64,000 bases of DNA, taken from Glossina fuscipes. Lineage: Eukaryota; Arthropoda; Insecta; Diptera; Glossinidae. Shown in pieces: positions 24,395-37,492 of this stretch; the first letter of the stretch is position 1; each line of letters opens with the position of its first letter. The notes under the pieces were generated by a model. It was not told the origin of the DNA, did no database searches, and saw only the letters and a list, made by a program, of their open reading frames with translations. The stretch lies in the NCBI RefSeq assembly GCF_014805625.2, contig NW_023998416.1, forward strand, positions 11,765,589 through 11,829,588. Reading direction: 5' to 3'. Both the position numbers and the translations under genes were made by a program.

Positions 24395-24576
24395 TGTATA
24401 CAGGATCAGATCAACAAAGAATGCATCGTATAGAATGTTATATAAGAATTCAATGTTAACCGACTTTTAATCAAGTCAATAAATATTTAAAAATTTAAAG
24501 TTAAATATTATTTTATTTCTGCTATTAAAACAGATTGATAAAGCTGCACTGACTATTGTTACGAAAAATTCGTTAA

Positions 24577-24842
24577 TTTTGAAAGCGAAGCAAGTCCACA
24601 CATATCTTTATTCCCTTTTTAGCCTCTGTTGTAAGGACTATTGGATAATAAACTTATATTATCTACGACCAAAAACATCTCAGCGAATTTTTGTTTGTTG
24701 ATTTGCTGAATCGAAGAAGAAGAAGAAAATATAAAACAATATGTCCATTAATGTGTATCAATATTTTCATAAATTTATTGAAATGCAAATCTTGAAATAT
24801 CGCGGAATAAAAAAAAAATATGGACTTGCTCCACTTTCAAAA
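24577..24842. mobile_element. Putative short element with 22-bp terminal inverted repeats
   Basis: The left arm at 24577-24598 reads ttttgaaagcgaagcaagtc and two more bases; the right arm at 24821-24842 is its inverse complement with two mismatches. The interior of about 220 bp contains direct-repeat copy B. Its size fits a non-autonomous element. It could also be the right end of a larger decayed element that includes the transposase-like frame, since the arm motif also occurs at 23771. Confidence 0.6.
24680..24726 (+). repeat. About 45-bp direct repeat, copy B
   Basis: tcagcgaatttttg followed by tttgttgatttgctgaatcg and aagaagaagaa. It matches copy A at 22785 and lies inside the inverted-repeat element. 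Confidence 0.65.
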
Positions 24843-24849
24843 TCACCGA

Positions 24850-26740
24850 CTCATATATGAGTTTAAGGAAAGTACATTACTTTAAATTCTACTTGTTTTC
24901 ATTTTCAAGTTAAGTGGTTTGTCAGTAAATTTTACACAAATTGACAGGAAAAAAAAAACCATTTTATTGTTTTGGCAAAATATCAAATTTATCGAATAAA
25001 AAGAAAAGATGCTTAGTCAGTTTTGTCATATTCCAAAACTAATTGGAGTGTAAGAAAGGTAGATAACGCAAGACGGCGTTCATTTCTAATGTTATTGAGT
25101 AGTGGTTAATAACTTACAATTTAAGCTGAATGTCGACATAGTGCACTGACATAGACGTTCACCAGAATCTTGGAAAGCTTACGGTAGACCAGGGCGGTGG
25201 GTATCTACTATTCGTTACCGAGTGATTTTTGCTTTCTTATTCGCAAATATATAATAGTATATGCTTTTGAGAGGATTTTCATAAAGTTTACTGTTGTCTG
25301 TGCGTATGACAGACACCTTTGAAAATATTGTATCATAATTTGCCCGCAGTAACTTTGTTTGTTAATATTTGTTGCTGTGCTTTTGCTTTTGCTGTTATGC
25401 CCTGGTGCTGCTACTTTTATGTGTACATTTTAAATGCCGACAATTTAGTGTCATTTCAAGCAGTCGCTTTAGGCAGCTAGCTATATTATACGTTCGTCGA
25501 GTCTACATGGCGCCAAATTGATACTGTAAGAATAACCATATGACTTAATCGGATATGTTTTTTGCTTTTATACGGCATTAAGGTTCAAAAGTAATATTTT
25601 CATTTTATGCGTAAGAAACCTTGTCAGTTTGACTTTTTCTTTTTTTCTGAGCCGGAAATTTGACATACAATTGTATGTGACATGAAAATTTATAGAATCT
25701 TAAGCTCTTTTCATTAGAGTTTTAAACAGAAATGAAAGCTACTGCGACTTAAGTCTTAGAAAATTGTTTTGGAGGCCTTGTAAGGTTAAATGTTGAAATG
25801 ACGGTATATGCGCTAGAGATATGTCCTTTAATCGATTGGTCATATTAAGAAAGAAAAAAAAATTCCTTTAATTGTCTGTGTATGTGCAATGCTGTTGAGA
25901 ACATGTAACTGTAAACTAGGGCATTTCAGCAGCCAACCGAACAAGTCGCCGTCAGTCCAGGGAAGGTAGAGATAGAGATAATTCATTTTCATGAGGAAGT
26001 ACAGCCAGACGCGATCGTCTTGTATATCTATAATTATTTCATCATACCCGTTGTAAACGAAAGAAAGTAGGAGGAGTTCTAGTAGGGAAGACAAGACTTA
26101 GCCCAGTGATGCAGTTTAACAAATAGATCTATGATCACTAGCTCTATGGTCGTCTACGGCTTTTTCAGTCGTTGTTTTGTGATTGCTGTTGCTGAGCTCT
26201 TGCTGAGTAATAATTCAATAAAACAGCTTAGTATAGTTATAACAATTACATGTTTATGTCTTAGCATTAACAGCTTAATATAGAGGATCGTAGGTTATGG
26301 ATTAATTTACCCGAATATATACGAATTATTAGGGCTTAGGGAGTAAGTTATAATTAAGATTATATGCGTCAGTTAGAGATGACTTAGGAAGGAAGCTTTC
26401 GTTCTTATCAATGACCTAAAGACAAAAAAGCTTTCGCCCTTAGGTGCGATCTAAAGTAGTATATAATCGAGTGTGTAACAATACCGTGTATTGTAATATG
26501 AACAATAAAGCAAATATATAACTAGAGTATGTATGGTAAGATAGCCATTATAAACTAAGAGTAACAATAGTAAAACAGTATATATTCTAGAGGTTTGTTT
26601 GATTTTTATATAGGTTGCTTTACACATATGTAAAATTGTGGTAAACATTTGTACGGAAGCACATGCTTGCTTCCAATTTTTTTTGATTAAAATTCCCAAT
26701 AAAAGTTTTTCGAAAGTCAGTGATCCCGGTTGACAAAAAT
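24850..26740. other. Intergenic, no gene seen
   Basis: The stretch at 25195-25330 has fragments (ttcgttaccgagtgatttttgc, ttgtctgtgcgtatgacag) that may be a worn copy of the second repeat family. The rest shows nothing I can identify. Confidence 0.4.
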
Positions 26741-26744
26741 CTTT

Positions 26745-26885
26745 TTATATCCTACGCCAATTGTGATTTATGGATGTATATAACATCCGGACAAGAAGGC
26801 TTGGGGTGGATCCATCTTATTATTATACCGATCTATTCAAAACCACTTTCCGGATCGATCTAAGCGTGTTTGTGACGGGCACTGA
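26745..26885 (+). repeat. Dispersed TIR element, left half
   Basis: Contains tatcctacgccaattg, ggtggatccatcttatta, accgatctattcaaaaccac and ggatcgatctaagcgtg, in the same order as other forward copies, then stops before the 'gtctgtc' core. Confidence 0.6.
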
Positions 26886-26899
26886 TCAACTGATTTTTA

Positions 26900-29800
26900 T
26901 TTGTTATGAGTAAGTTGAGCTCGTGCGCATACCGTTGCTCGTCACCAAAGTTGATCAGTGCAAGGTTTCGAGCACAGGTTCATACGGGAAGGAAGCTTCT
27001 TGAAGGACCGAAGGACAGAGATTGAAGCTCACTTAATTGAAATATTGACTGACGAATTAATAAGATCGCTTATCAATTCTACTCAGCCGCCCTTTCGTAG
27101 GACACGAATCCTTGTTTCTCTAGGTAGGAGGGTAAACATTGTAATGTAATAAAATATTTTCTTGCGGTGGATATGTTGTCTGTAGGTCCCGGGGCGAATT
27201 CTCTATCGCGAAAAGTAAGAATTCTTTTTGAACTAATTCGGCTGATTCAACATGGCACTGATAAGGCGAAGGTCATATAATGGAAGCTTATACTAGAGTT
27301 AGTCTAACCAAAGCCGTATATAGACAATCGAATTCTCTTGACTAGCATTGAATAGTTGATGTTCGATCATTTAATGCTTTGTCGTACTGATCAGCTTCTA
27401 ACACGAAATCTCTTATTATTTCATTCATCTTGTAGTAATTAATATCATCCAATATCAAGTTTACAAAGCGTCGTTTTAATGCTAGTATTGTTATACTTAC
27501 AGCAGACCAAGTAGTATCAGTGTTGACTTCAAGGTTGAATAGGCAGCAAAGATAAATTAATTGTCGATATGTTCATAAGAGACAAATGCAATTTGAAAAA
27601 TTAACAAGACTTGGACTTTCGCTGCAATTATTGCCCATAAAAACATTGCTAATAGATAAGTGTGCAGACAGTTGTAGAATAAAAAGGCAATTGAACGCTT
27701 GCAAAAAAGTAAATTACTTAGGTTTTCTTTTATTGAATTTTATTTTAAAATCTCTTTTGATTTTCTGTTTCATTCATTAAGTGAGTGCACGTTGCATTTT
27801 TTTTTTTTTTTTGGTTTTCTTAATTCTATTTTTACAATCAATTAAAATTCTTTTGTAACTCATGGATATCAAGCGTGTGTTCTAAAGTCAAGTCACGCTC
27901 TGTCGTTGAAAAGTCAAAAACAGAAAAAAACAAAAAAACAAAAGAAAGAAATAAGAAAAACAAAAAAAAAAAAAAAACAAAAGAAAAACGTTAAAATGAA
28001 AACATTCTTGAAATTTTGTTGACAGTTTTGTTTAAAAATTTGACACATTTTTCTTAAAAGACATTTTCGAAAATATTTGTAACTGTAAAGCTGCTGTTCT
28101 CTTCGGCTCGGCCTGTTAATGGCAAATTTTTAATGTGACTGCTTAACAAATTTTTAACAGAAAATAACCGTTAGTATGTGAAAAATGTATGGCAACGTAT
28201 ATATGTGTGTGTGTGTGTGTGTGTGTGGAGGCCTGGACTTACAGTTTCTCCTTAAATGGTTCAGCCATTTAAGGTGCTCATTAGAGGAGGCTGTGTGTTA
28301 GCTACTTTGTAATGATACAAACAGATGCATACATAAACATGCGCACGCAACAAATGCCAACAACAAACTGACAAACGTTTTGCTCAAGGGTCTCTAAACA
28401 CCATCGAGAGCGCGTTGTTGTAAAAGTGAAGAAAATAATATGAAATAAGTAAAAGAAGAAAAATTATGTGTTTGTGCCTTAAGATTCTACGCATTTGTAT
28501 ATTTGGACATTGGACATGGGATGTTTACCAAAAATGGTCATAAAATCTCATCAGTTTTGCCATTTTTGTTTCGTAAAAGTAAAATATAATGATTTCAGAA
28601 ATGTTACATAAAGTTTATTATGGCTTTGACAAAAGTAAAACAATATAATGACAAACTTTGAGACGATTCCCCTTTACCAACACACAATGAAGAGAAAGAG
28701 ATTTCACAACAAGTTATTCATTTTTTCCTATTTCTTGGTTTCAGTGCAGTATGTTCAAAAGAACATACTTTCCCTGGTAAAGAAAGTGAAGGAACATAAT
28801 AAATTATTTAATTTTTCTCTTGAAAAGCAATCCTTTACAAAAGTTAACACATGTTTTCACGCAAGACTGACACGTAAACTGCAATTGCCCCTTAACCATA
28901 AGTACATGAATATTTGCTTAAACGTTGTCTTAATTACATGAAGTGAAAGTTTTTGCCTTTCTTTATGAGATCTCTTTAAATATTTCAACACCTTTAGTAG
29001 TTACTTGTATTCAGGTAATTTTATTGTGACCTTTAAACTGTATAAGTACGAGCGACTTGCTAGACCACTAGAAAGATTGAAAGACGGTTTGGAATTCCTT
29101 GTCGTCAATTTTGGATAAATCGCATAGCTATTTAAAAGTTCAGGTGACCTTTTCACTGACCTTTCAGTACACTTTCGGAAAATTTGAGAAATGAAATAAG
29201 CAAAATAACCTTCGTATTAGATTCAATGTCTTGATAACCCCCACATGTATGTATGTCGTTATGTTTTTGTGAAGACCTAACTGATATTAAATGTGTGCGA
29301 GGAAAAGTGTATGTGTCAAGGAAATGGGCGACAACACAACACTCAACAACACAAAAAAGAAAGAATAAAGAAGAGAATGAAACAAATTGATGTGAGAAAC
29401 TATACACACAATATATATAACAAAATTTGCATCTTCCATATGGAGAATTGATATCGTCAAGGTCAAAAGTCAACATCCCAGCGGCAGCATGCCATGCGCA
29501 AGCCTAGCTATCTTAGTGTATAATTTTAACAAATGTGGCGGCACAGGTCAACCACTCCCAGTCACTTTAGGCCATTGAGCATGACAGAGTAATAGTTAAG
29601 GTAACAGTTTCTAGCAGTTAATTGTTTAAGGTGCAATGGTCAAAGGCCGTTTTATTTTCATTCAATTCTTTAAGCGATATTTGTTCAAGTTGCCGGAATA
29701 TAAAATAAGTACTATCTTCCTAGTACATTCTTCCAAGGCAAGAAAGCGACCAAAAGCGCTAAAAAAGGGAATAATATTTTCTGCAATAGATAGAGCTTTG

Positions 29801-30175
29801 CGTGTTTTAAACTATTATCTCGTGTTGCAATATCGATGTAGTATTATTAAAGAAGAGAACTGTCAGTGGACTGTCGCAGAAAATCGGACCGTTATAAAGA
29901 AAATAATAAACAGCGAACAGCTATACATGCTTCCGTGGCGTTGTTATTGACTTTGCTTCACGATTCCTACACGGAGTTTTTTTGCGCTTAGCTGAGTCTG
30001 CACTTATTAAGTACAACATTTTTCTCACTTTAGTTACAACTTTTAGGCGTTTTAGTTGGCTTTCGCCCATTGCCAAATTTAATTGTCAAGTTACATTGAC
30101 AATATACATAAACGACAAGTACTTTTTCATACGCCGCTTGTGGTACAATGCTGTGTTTGTGTTTGTGGAGATGTA
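26900..30175. other. Intergenic, no gene supported
   Basis: Frames of 97-107 aa at 28648-28941, 29153-29476 and 29636-29950 have no recognisable motif. Simple runs occur at 27798-27812 (T), 28204-28227 (GT) and 27921-27990 (A-rich). Confidence 0.4.
28204..28227. repeat. (GT)n microsatellite
   Basis: An uninterrupted run of about 12 GT units. Confidence 0.92.
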
Positions 30176-30194
30176 AACACCACTCCGGATTAAG

Positions 30195-30500
30195 ATAGGC
30201 CCAGCTTTTACTATACCGACCGATTCAGGATCATTTTCTGAATCGAGCTAAGCTTGTCTCTCGGTCTGTCCGTGTCTCTGCCTGTCTGTCCTAGTTTCTT
30301 GGGTTTAACCCATGGGTCGCAATCTTTAAAATATTCTGATGAAAGTTAGTACATTCACATTTGGTTGGTCTCAGGACGAAGGCTCTTGAAAATGATTAGA
30401 ATCAGACCACTTTTTCGATCACTTTCCTTATTATGTCTTATTTTGAAAAGTCGATATATGAATAATTGTAGGAAATTGTAGAGCAAGTGTCCCACTATAT
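30195..30500 (+). repeat. Dispersed TIR element, forward copy
   Basis: Contains ataccgaccgattcaggatc, attttctgaatcgagctaag, gtctgtccgtgtctctgcc, aaaatattctgatgaaagtt, acgaaggctcttgaaaatga and ttttgaaaagtcgatata. A well ordered but diverged copy. Confidence 0.72.
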
Positions 30501-32003
30501 GGATTTGGACTTGTTTTAATTCGTGTTCTGAGAAGTTAGAAATTGTAATAGTAATCAATGGACAAACAAATAGATAAGGTTGGCATAGTGCAGAATCCCA
30601 TGTTAAATGAGAATGTGGACAGTTTATAATCTACACTTAATTCGGTTGAATGAATATTGTAGGCAGATATATAAGATATAAATAATCCGTATACGTATTG
30701 CTAGTAGAAATGGCATTTCGCATACTTTAAAAGATCTTCATATACTCCAATCCAGCAAGCAATCGCAGACGCGAAATGAGTTTACCTTATATTAGATAAA
30801 ATTTCAATTAAATTTAAGAAACTATAGAATATTTGCAAGTTAACTTATTATTTATGCATTGAAATGCTTCCGCATCTTCATTATGTCTTTCACTTTTCGC
30901 ATTTATAGGTCAGTTGAGTATACTTTTATTTTCACTTAGAAACTTTCAACAATACAATCACAACCAGTCAGCCATTCATTCATTGATTTTGAAATGATCG
31001 AGGGAGAATGGCAGAAAGAAGAAGATATTTGCATACAAATAATAGCAATTATCAAACGTCAAAGATGCTATAATGAATGCGGCGCAGAAGACGAAGATAA
31101 AAATTTATATGTAAATGGGCCGAATGAATAACAAGAGGCAAGACAAGGCAACACAACATAACACAACACAACTACAATTTCTTATAAGTCTTGGAGCTTT
31201 TGAAAACTAATTTTTAATAAACGTATTTTTCTTTATTCAAATTCCGATTATGTAAATTTTTGTAGAGTAAGTCCCTTAAATCTTCCTTCACCTCCTTCCT
31301 TGCCGGCTATAAATATTAATTACATGAATGTAGACAGAGGACTTGTCTTTTCTTTGAGTGCACTTGCAATCATTAATTTATCATAATTTATGGCTGCCCT
31401 TAAGTTGGTGATAAATTTTTTTCTTTGAAACATCTTAAACAACATGATATCGAAGTCTCGGTAGATTTCTTGCATACACGCACAGGGCACTCTAATGTAT
31501 TTTATTTTTAATTAAAATGTTATTAGCGTATAGGCTCTAAAGTGTTATGGCTGCTGTTCTGCTCCTCTTGCAATATTAAGATTTTAAAATTTTGTTTTTT
31601 AATTGAAGTCTTAAAGCAAAAATTATAAATGATGAAGATTTATTAAATGTCGGTGAGCAAAGAAATACTTGTAATGACTACATTCGTGTACAGGCGGGTT
31701 AGGCGGGAATTCATAAGCAGTAGGAATTTGTTTTAACAAATATTCGTCCAAACTTACCTTCTTTTGATTATCAAGAAACAGGAATTTTACCCTAAATGGC
31801 CCTAGATATTAATGTAGTTAACGCCAATCCGGTCACAGGCGCTATATTCTTGTTGACATCAGGTAGAGATTTTCAACTCACAACAATACAAGTTTCAATT
31901 AACTCAGCATTAATTCAGCATTGTTTGTACCAGCCTTGAATTTGCCTAATTTCGTTCGTGGAAACTAGGTTATGTGGGCAGCATTGATTTTCTATTTTAC
32001 TTG

Positions 32004-32768
32004 GCTGCAGAATTGCATTGAATTCTTGTGCAAGCTTACGATGTGCATGGTCTTGATAAATTACAGTGTTTTGAGTGGTTAAAAAGATTCAAAAGTGGCG
32101 ACCTCGACGTGAGAGACAAGAAACGTGGAGGACCGGTGGAAAAGTGTATTCGCAGCTAAGTGCAGCAAATGTTTTTGGCTGATCATGATGCTTAAACGCA
32201 AAAAAAAATCCGCGGATTAATTAAATGTCGCATGAGAAGAAGCCTTTTTCTTACGTTTGAAAGCCGTGAAAACTTCCAGAAGATGAGAAAACTTATTTTA
32301 TATGAACTGATTGAAGGACAGCACTAATACTGGAACACACTTGGGAAATGCTCCTCACCAGGTATAAAAGAAAGTCATTTGTACGTCGAATTGTGACTGG
32401 CGACGAAAAAAGGATATATTTTGAGAGATCATGGATAATCCCAGGTGAAGCATCGACTTCGATTGCGGGGCTAAATCCCAGGCTAAGCCTTTTGTGGCAA
32501 TGAAAAATGCTTAGGCATCATGGCAATGCGCCGTTACACACGGAAAAACTGGTCAAGAAAACAATTGACGCATTTAGTTGCGAAATACTTTCACATGCGA
32601 CCTGTTTACTGGGTAACTGTTTATTCACAATGATTGAGCATGCATTTGGTTAGTAAAATCTAGAAAAATGGCTCTACGAATGATTTACGTAAAAAGAGCA
32701 ACAGCATCCGCAGATTATCAAACAGATGGCAAAAATGTATAGCTATCTATGGACAACACTTTGAATGA
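32004..32768 (+). pseudogene. Degenerate mariner transposase, irritans-like
   Basis: Seen: successive broken frames encode LDKLQCFEWLKRFKSGDLDV with RDKKRGGP, then RKSFVRRIVTGDEKRIYFE, PGEASTS, then HGNAPLHTEKLVKKTI, SCEIL, and finally RWQKCIAIYGQHFE before TGA. This is the order of the N-terminal helix-turn-helix region, the 'TGDEKWIYF' catalytic block and the 'HDNA..H' block in irritans-type mariners. There are stops within frames, frameshifts and an internal deletion between the catalytic blocks (about 32480-32515), so it is inactive. Terminal repeats were not found. Confidence 0.85.
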
Positions 32769-32799
32769 AATATGCTTTATCTCTCTTAGTGTTTTATTA

Positions 32800-35560
32800 C
32801 AGTATTATTATTATTTATTTATTATAATAAAAGTTTATTTTCTATACAAAAATTCCAGTTCCATATTTACACACCTGGTTAACGCGGCACGCAATATTAG
32901 GTGCACGCTAATGGTATTAACGTCTGAAAATGTGTCAATTTCATACAACTGTCTTGATTTGACTTTTTTAGCAGACAATTTCAAGCGGACTTCCTTCCTT
33001 TCCTTCCTTTAGTTCCCTAAATCCCTTATTCCTTAAATTCTATATATATTCTAACGCTCTATGGAAATCGCAACAAAAGTATTTACCTATCATTGCCTAT
33101 TTCCCGGAAATCGTAAAGAAGATTCTTACGAAAAGTTTCTTTTTCTTCTTCTTAGTCGAAATAAAATTTTCTAGTTAATGGTACTAAGGCAAGTGAAACA
33201 CTACAAACGTACTGTACTCTAGGCAAGGTGATACTTTAAGAAGGAAAGATTAAATCTCTTTTGAATTCATTTTCTTGCACACAAGTTGACATAAGTTAAT
33301 TACTCTCCCGCCGTTAGGTGTCGTGCATGATATAAAATATGCCGCAAATATTATTTTAACAGAAGTATAACGTGATGTCGCTTAATAATACTTAATTTTT
33401 TAATTGAAGCTCGATTTCTTTTATTACCGCATTTACTGCATGCGCTATCCTATGCAAATTCAAGTCAATTTATCATATTTTAAAACCTATTTTCTTCTTC
33501 GCTATACTCATTGTAGGCCTCACGTAATCTGTGCGAAATCTCCTTAATAATGTTTAAACACTTAAACATCGAGGCTTATCAAGAATTGATATAAATAAAT
33601 GTAACTACAGTGCGTACACATATTGAAAGTCCACTTACAAGATCATGGCTCCAGTAACAGATAGAGGAAGAAGATCAAGAAAGTATGTTTTTTGGATTCC
33701 TAGCGGTTACTTTTATGTTACGCGCTAAACCAATTTTGTCACATCTTTTCCAAAACAGTTTTGCATGGTTCGAGATGGTGATGGTGTAAAACTTACCGGT
33801 TGGATATAAACCTCTCCCGGGCTAACCACTATCCATACATGTTTAACCAAGTGTAATTGAAATTTCCTGAATGGTCGTTAAAAAGGAAAAACTCTAAGAA
33901 CGGACCGGGTTTACACTAAACGTCTAAATATGCCTAAAGTGACTTAAAGTGACATTCCTCCAAACATTTACAAGGTGAGTGTATAAAATCAATTTTAATC
34001 ACTGTCCATCACTCCGTAGCTCATGAACCGTACCCTTTTTACAACAATTCCTTCAAGAACTGTTAGAGTTGGCATCAGAAATTGTTGTTGGAAGTGCTTG
34101 TTGGCATATAGATGTAGAGCAAACTAATACAAGGTCAGCTAATCGTTGATGGACAGGCGAAAATTAATTTATTTTTTCTTCTATCAGCCGCTTAGGGGAT
34201 GTTGACAGGGTGTGTGTTAGTAAGATTAGTTTTTTTTGGAGGTTTGGCTTATTAGCGTTTCATAGTTTTAACCAAATCCTGTCGAGATCGGTAAATTATT
34301 CTGCTTATTTCTTATTCAAGTTCATATCGGGGACTCCAATCACCTGAATAAATTATGAAATTCGCGAATGAGTAGAGAAGGAAAATGTGCAAACACAAAA
34401 AAAGCCGAAATGAATGGTGTGCGATTTGTCTTGCAGCGCCAATGTGCGTGACATGAAGCTACAAATTGCTTTTAGTAGGTCAGGTAAAAGAAAAAAAACA
34501 GCAATGGAACCCGAAAAAAGCAGTTGAATAGCGAAAATTTTATGTAAGCACAAGTACATATCATATAATAAATTAAAAAACAAAACAAAATAAAGAAATA
34601 AATGAAATTCGTTTGCCGCTTGAGCGTAACATTAAACCAAAAGTATTTGCTTCTTCCATTTATTAAAATTAAATTATGATTAAGCATTTGACTTACACCG
34701 GTTTAAAGCATTTAATCAGTATTTTCCATTTGCCGGCAATTGCTTTATAGGCAATCGGTCTCTTTGTTTTAAAAACAGCATTAAAAACAAAAAAAAAAAC
34801 AACAACTGCTCGACTTGTTTACATAAAACGTTTCGATTCGCCGTTATTTGCAATGCATTCTCCGTCAACATGTGCTGTTAATTTAACAACCAATCGCCGA
34901 GCTTTTGAGATATGCAACAAAATAGGAAGATAGACGGACAGAGGGATATTGAAGATTCATGCGCATGAGTTACACTTTTTTGTTGGTGTCTGTCACAACT
35001 GAAACGACAAAAGCCATCGTTCGGTGCTGGGTGTCACGAGCATAACAAAAATTTCACATGTTATTCTATAATTAATTTCGGACGATAAATTTGATACGCA
35101 ATTGTTATCTTTTTCCAGTTGATACACTTTCTCCATCTGTCATGGGGCGATTGAATGCAATGCGCTATTGTAAAAGAAAAATATTCAGAGTTTGTTTCCT
35201 TCGATTACCAGGATCTGCGACTCATTCGACAGCAGTGAAAAATAAAAGTAAAGGCTTTCGCCCGGCAAGCAGTCTTCAAATATTAGTAAACGAGAAGTGA
35301 TCAGTCTCATGTAATCTAGATAATGAAAATTTGGATATATTGTGGGTTAATCCATATGATCTCATTAACCTTTCGTATCTGTTATTATTGCTTTTTTTTA
35401 AATAACGTTTTGAAAGCCATAAGTGAATGTAAAATTGAAAAAAGGCTATAACCTTTAGAAAGAGATTTGTCGAACACTATCCGTGTTCATTCAAATCAAT
35501 TCAATCGTCGAATCATCCGTTGCCTATTTGGCGATTCAGTTAAAAGGAAATTGTAAATTC
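32800..35560. other. Intergenic, no gene seen
   Basis: No reading frame with recognisable features. A tandem ttccttcctttccttcc stretch occurs near 32992-33009. A fragment at 34930-34950 (agatagacggacagagg) may be a remnant of a dispersed element. Confidence 0.4.
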
Positions 35561-35572
35561 TGTAAACAATAT

Positions 35573-35652
35573 AAGGGCCGTGGGGGAGTCAGGACTAATA
35601 AGTTAGTGACGGCGGATTCAAATCTCAGTGTGGTAGAGTTTACAAAGGCAAC
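35573..35652. repeat. Possible tRNA-derived SINE fragment
   Basis: gggccgtgggggagtcagg ... gacggcggattcaaatctcag resembles a decayed A-box/B-box pair of an RNA polymerase III promoter. A similar stretch (ctaagttggaggcgc..tctcaatgcggtagaa) occurs near 23271-23310. Weak; no cloverleaf can be folded, so it is not called a tRNA gene. Confidence 0.25.
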
Positions 35653-37317
35653 ACGTTTCTTCACTTTTTTTCTTTCTCTTTCCTCACTTAAAACTGACCG
35701 TCGTCGCGTTACGTGAATAGTGCATGTACCCGAAGTCATATGAGAGAAGAAGTTGCAACCACCTCCCTGTCTCTTTCACGTCACTGTATTACGCTTATAG
35801 GAAATTTTTGTTGAAGTTATTCCAATATACCTTTATATCGCTTTAATATAAATGAGAAATATATGAAAGGAAAATGTACACGTCCGTGCGCTCTTGAATT
35901 ATCGGAATAGTATGTCAAAAAGGTGTTATCAAACTCAAAGTGTGCTCGTCAGTCATTCCAGTACTTCCACCTTTACTTCCCATAAACAATTAAACAGAGA
36001 GGAAAACTTAACTGCGATTTTAGAGTATCAGAAGTCCTGTCCAAATTATCTAAAAGTTTACGATATACCCTATATGCCAATAAAGTTTTTTATAGACTCG
36101 GTGATCTCAAAATGTGTAGCGGTCATGATAGTGAAGCGAGATGTAGTTTAGGACAGGTATGAAACGCAAAGTGAACTTGCAAGTATACGAAAGCTTCATT
36201 TTGGTTTCAATTTTTCCGCGTTGCCCATGGTTGAGAAGTGAACAATTTACTAATGTATTCAAGTATTCGGATACAAAACTGGTAACAGTTATGTATAGTT
36301 GGATAAAAAGTAGGACAGTAGAGTACCGTGACTGTAAACGATGCAAATGATAAAATGTTCTGACGAAGATTATGATCGCAAGTGTCAAACTTTCAAATAG
36401 CATCTAACAACACTTAGCTTGACCAAGGGTCAATGTATAAAGTAAACACAATATTAGCAATCAATAGCTACATGGGACATGGGCATGATTTTTAGCAATA
36501 ATTGTTGCAGTTAAGCATTCAGTGAATAGTTTTATGCATTGTATGTCCATAAAATGACCTACAGCGGTGAAGATGTAAGCAAAGTGAAAATTCTTGTCAA
36601 GGGATTAAAACTTTTTTATTTTTCAATTTTATCCATTGCTCAAAAGACTTTACTTTGCCGACATCAAGATGACTTTCTTGTTCGGCACTTCATAGACGGT
36701 ATAGTAATCACGAGCCAAACAAGTTATTTGATGGTTATTTAATACACGTTATATTAACAAATTTTAACCAATGTTTATAAATCATGATTTTAATAAATAT
36801 GAATATAAATTTAATAAACTTGAATGCATATCTCTGCATTATTATTTTTATTAATTCTTCTGCGAATCGCCGCATTTTTAACAATTTATTAGACCCTTAA
36901 GCGTAAGCTAAAAATAGAAATATAATTTTTTTTTTTCTCTTGTTAAGCAATTTTAGTTTTCATAAGTCTTTTTGCTAGTTATAGGATCCTCCGCTTAGTA
37001 TGAAACATGATGAACAAATTTTACTTCGCCGCTTCATAAACGATCCCAGGTACAAATGATATGCGCATATGTGTGGTGTGTTCCCGGCAACATTAAACTT
37101 TTGTAGTTAAATAAACTTAAACATAATCAAAAGACCAGTCATCACACATCTATCCAAGCATTCAGTCAAGTCCTAAGTGGTTAGACGACTAATACTTGAA
37201 GTGAAAAGTGCAAGAAAAGCAAAACAACAAGAATTCCTTTAGTTTAGTCATTGAAATCTACAGACACAGTAGCAGTTGTATGTTATGTTGCTTAGCTTTA
37301 ATATCGCGGTTGTACCC

Positions 37318-37336
37318 GTTGTTGTTGTTGTTGTTG
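37318..37336. repeat. (GTT)n run
   Basis: About six GTT units followed by interrupted copies, seen directly. Confidence 0.9.
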
Positions 37337-37463
37337 GTATTATTGTTGCTGTTGCGCTTTGAAATAAAAAGCAACCATATATGGCGCGTCTTGCTGTGTG
37401 ATGTGCGTATGCGCTGCTGCAAACACCAACGCAAACTGTGTTTACATTGTTAAGTGTTGAAAC

Positions 37464-37492
37464 CTTCTCTTCTCTTCTCTTCTCTTCTCTCC
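37464..37492. repeat. (TCTCT)n pentanucleotide repeat
   Basis: About five to six tandem ctctt units followed by a T run. The minus-strand frame over it, rich in KRREE, is an artefact. Confidence 0.9.

Noticed and set aside
29636..29950. 104-aa plus-strand open frame, lysine-rich
   Set aside because: No motif recognised and no supporting neighbours. Length is within what random AT-rich DNA yields in 64 kb.
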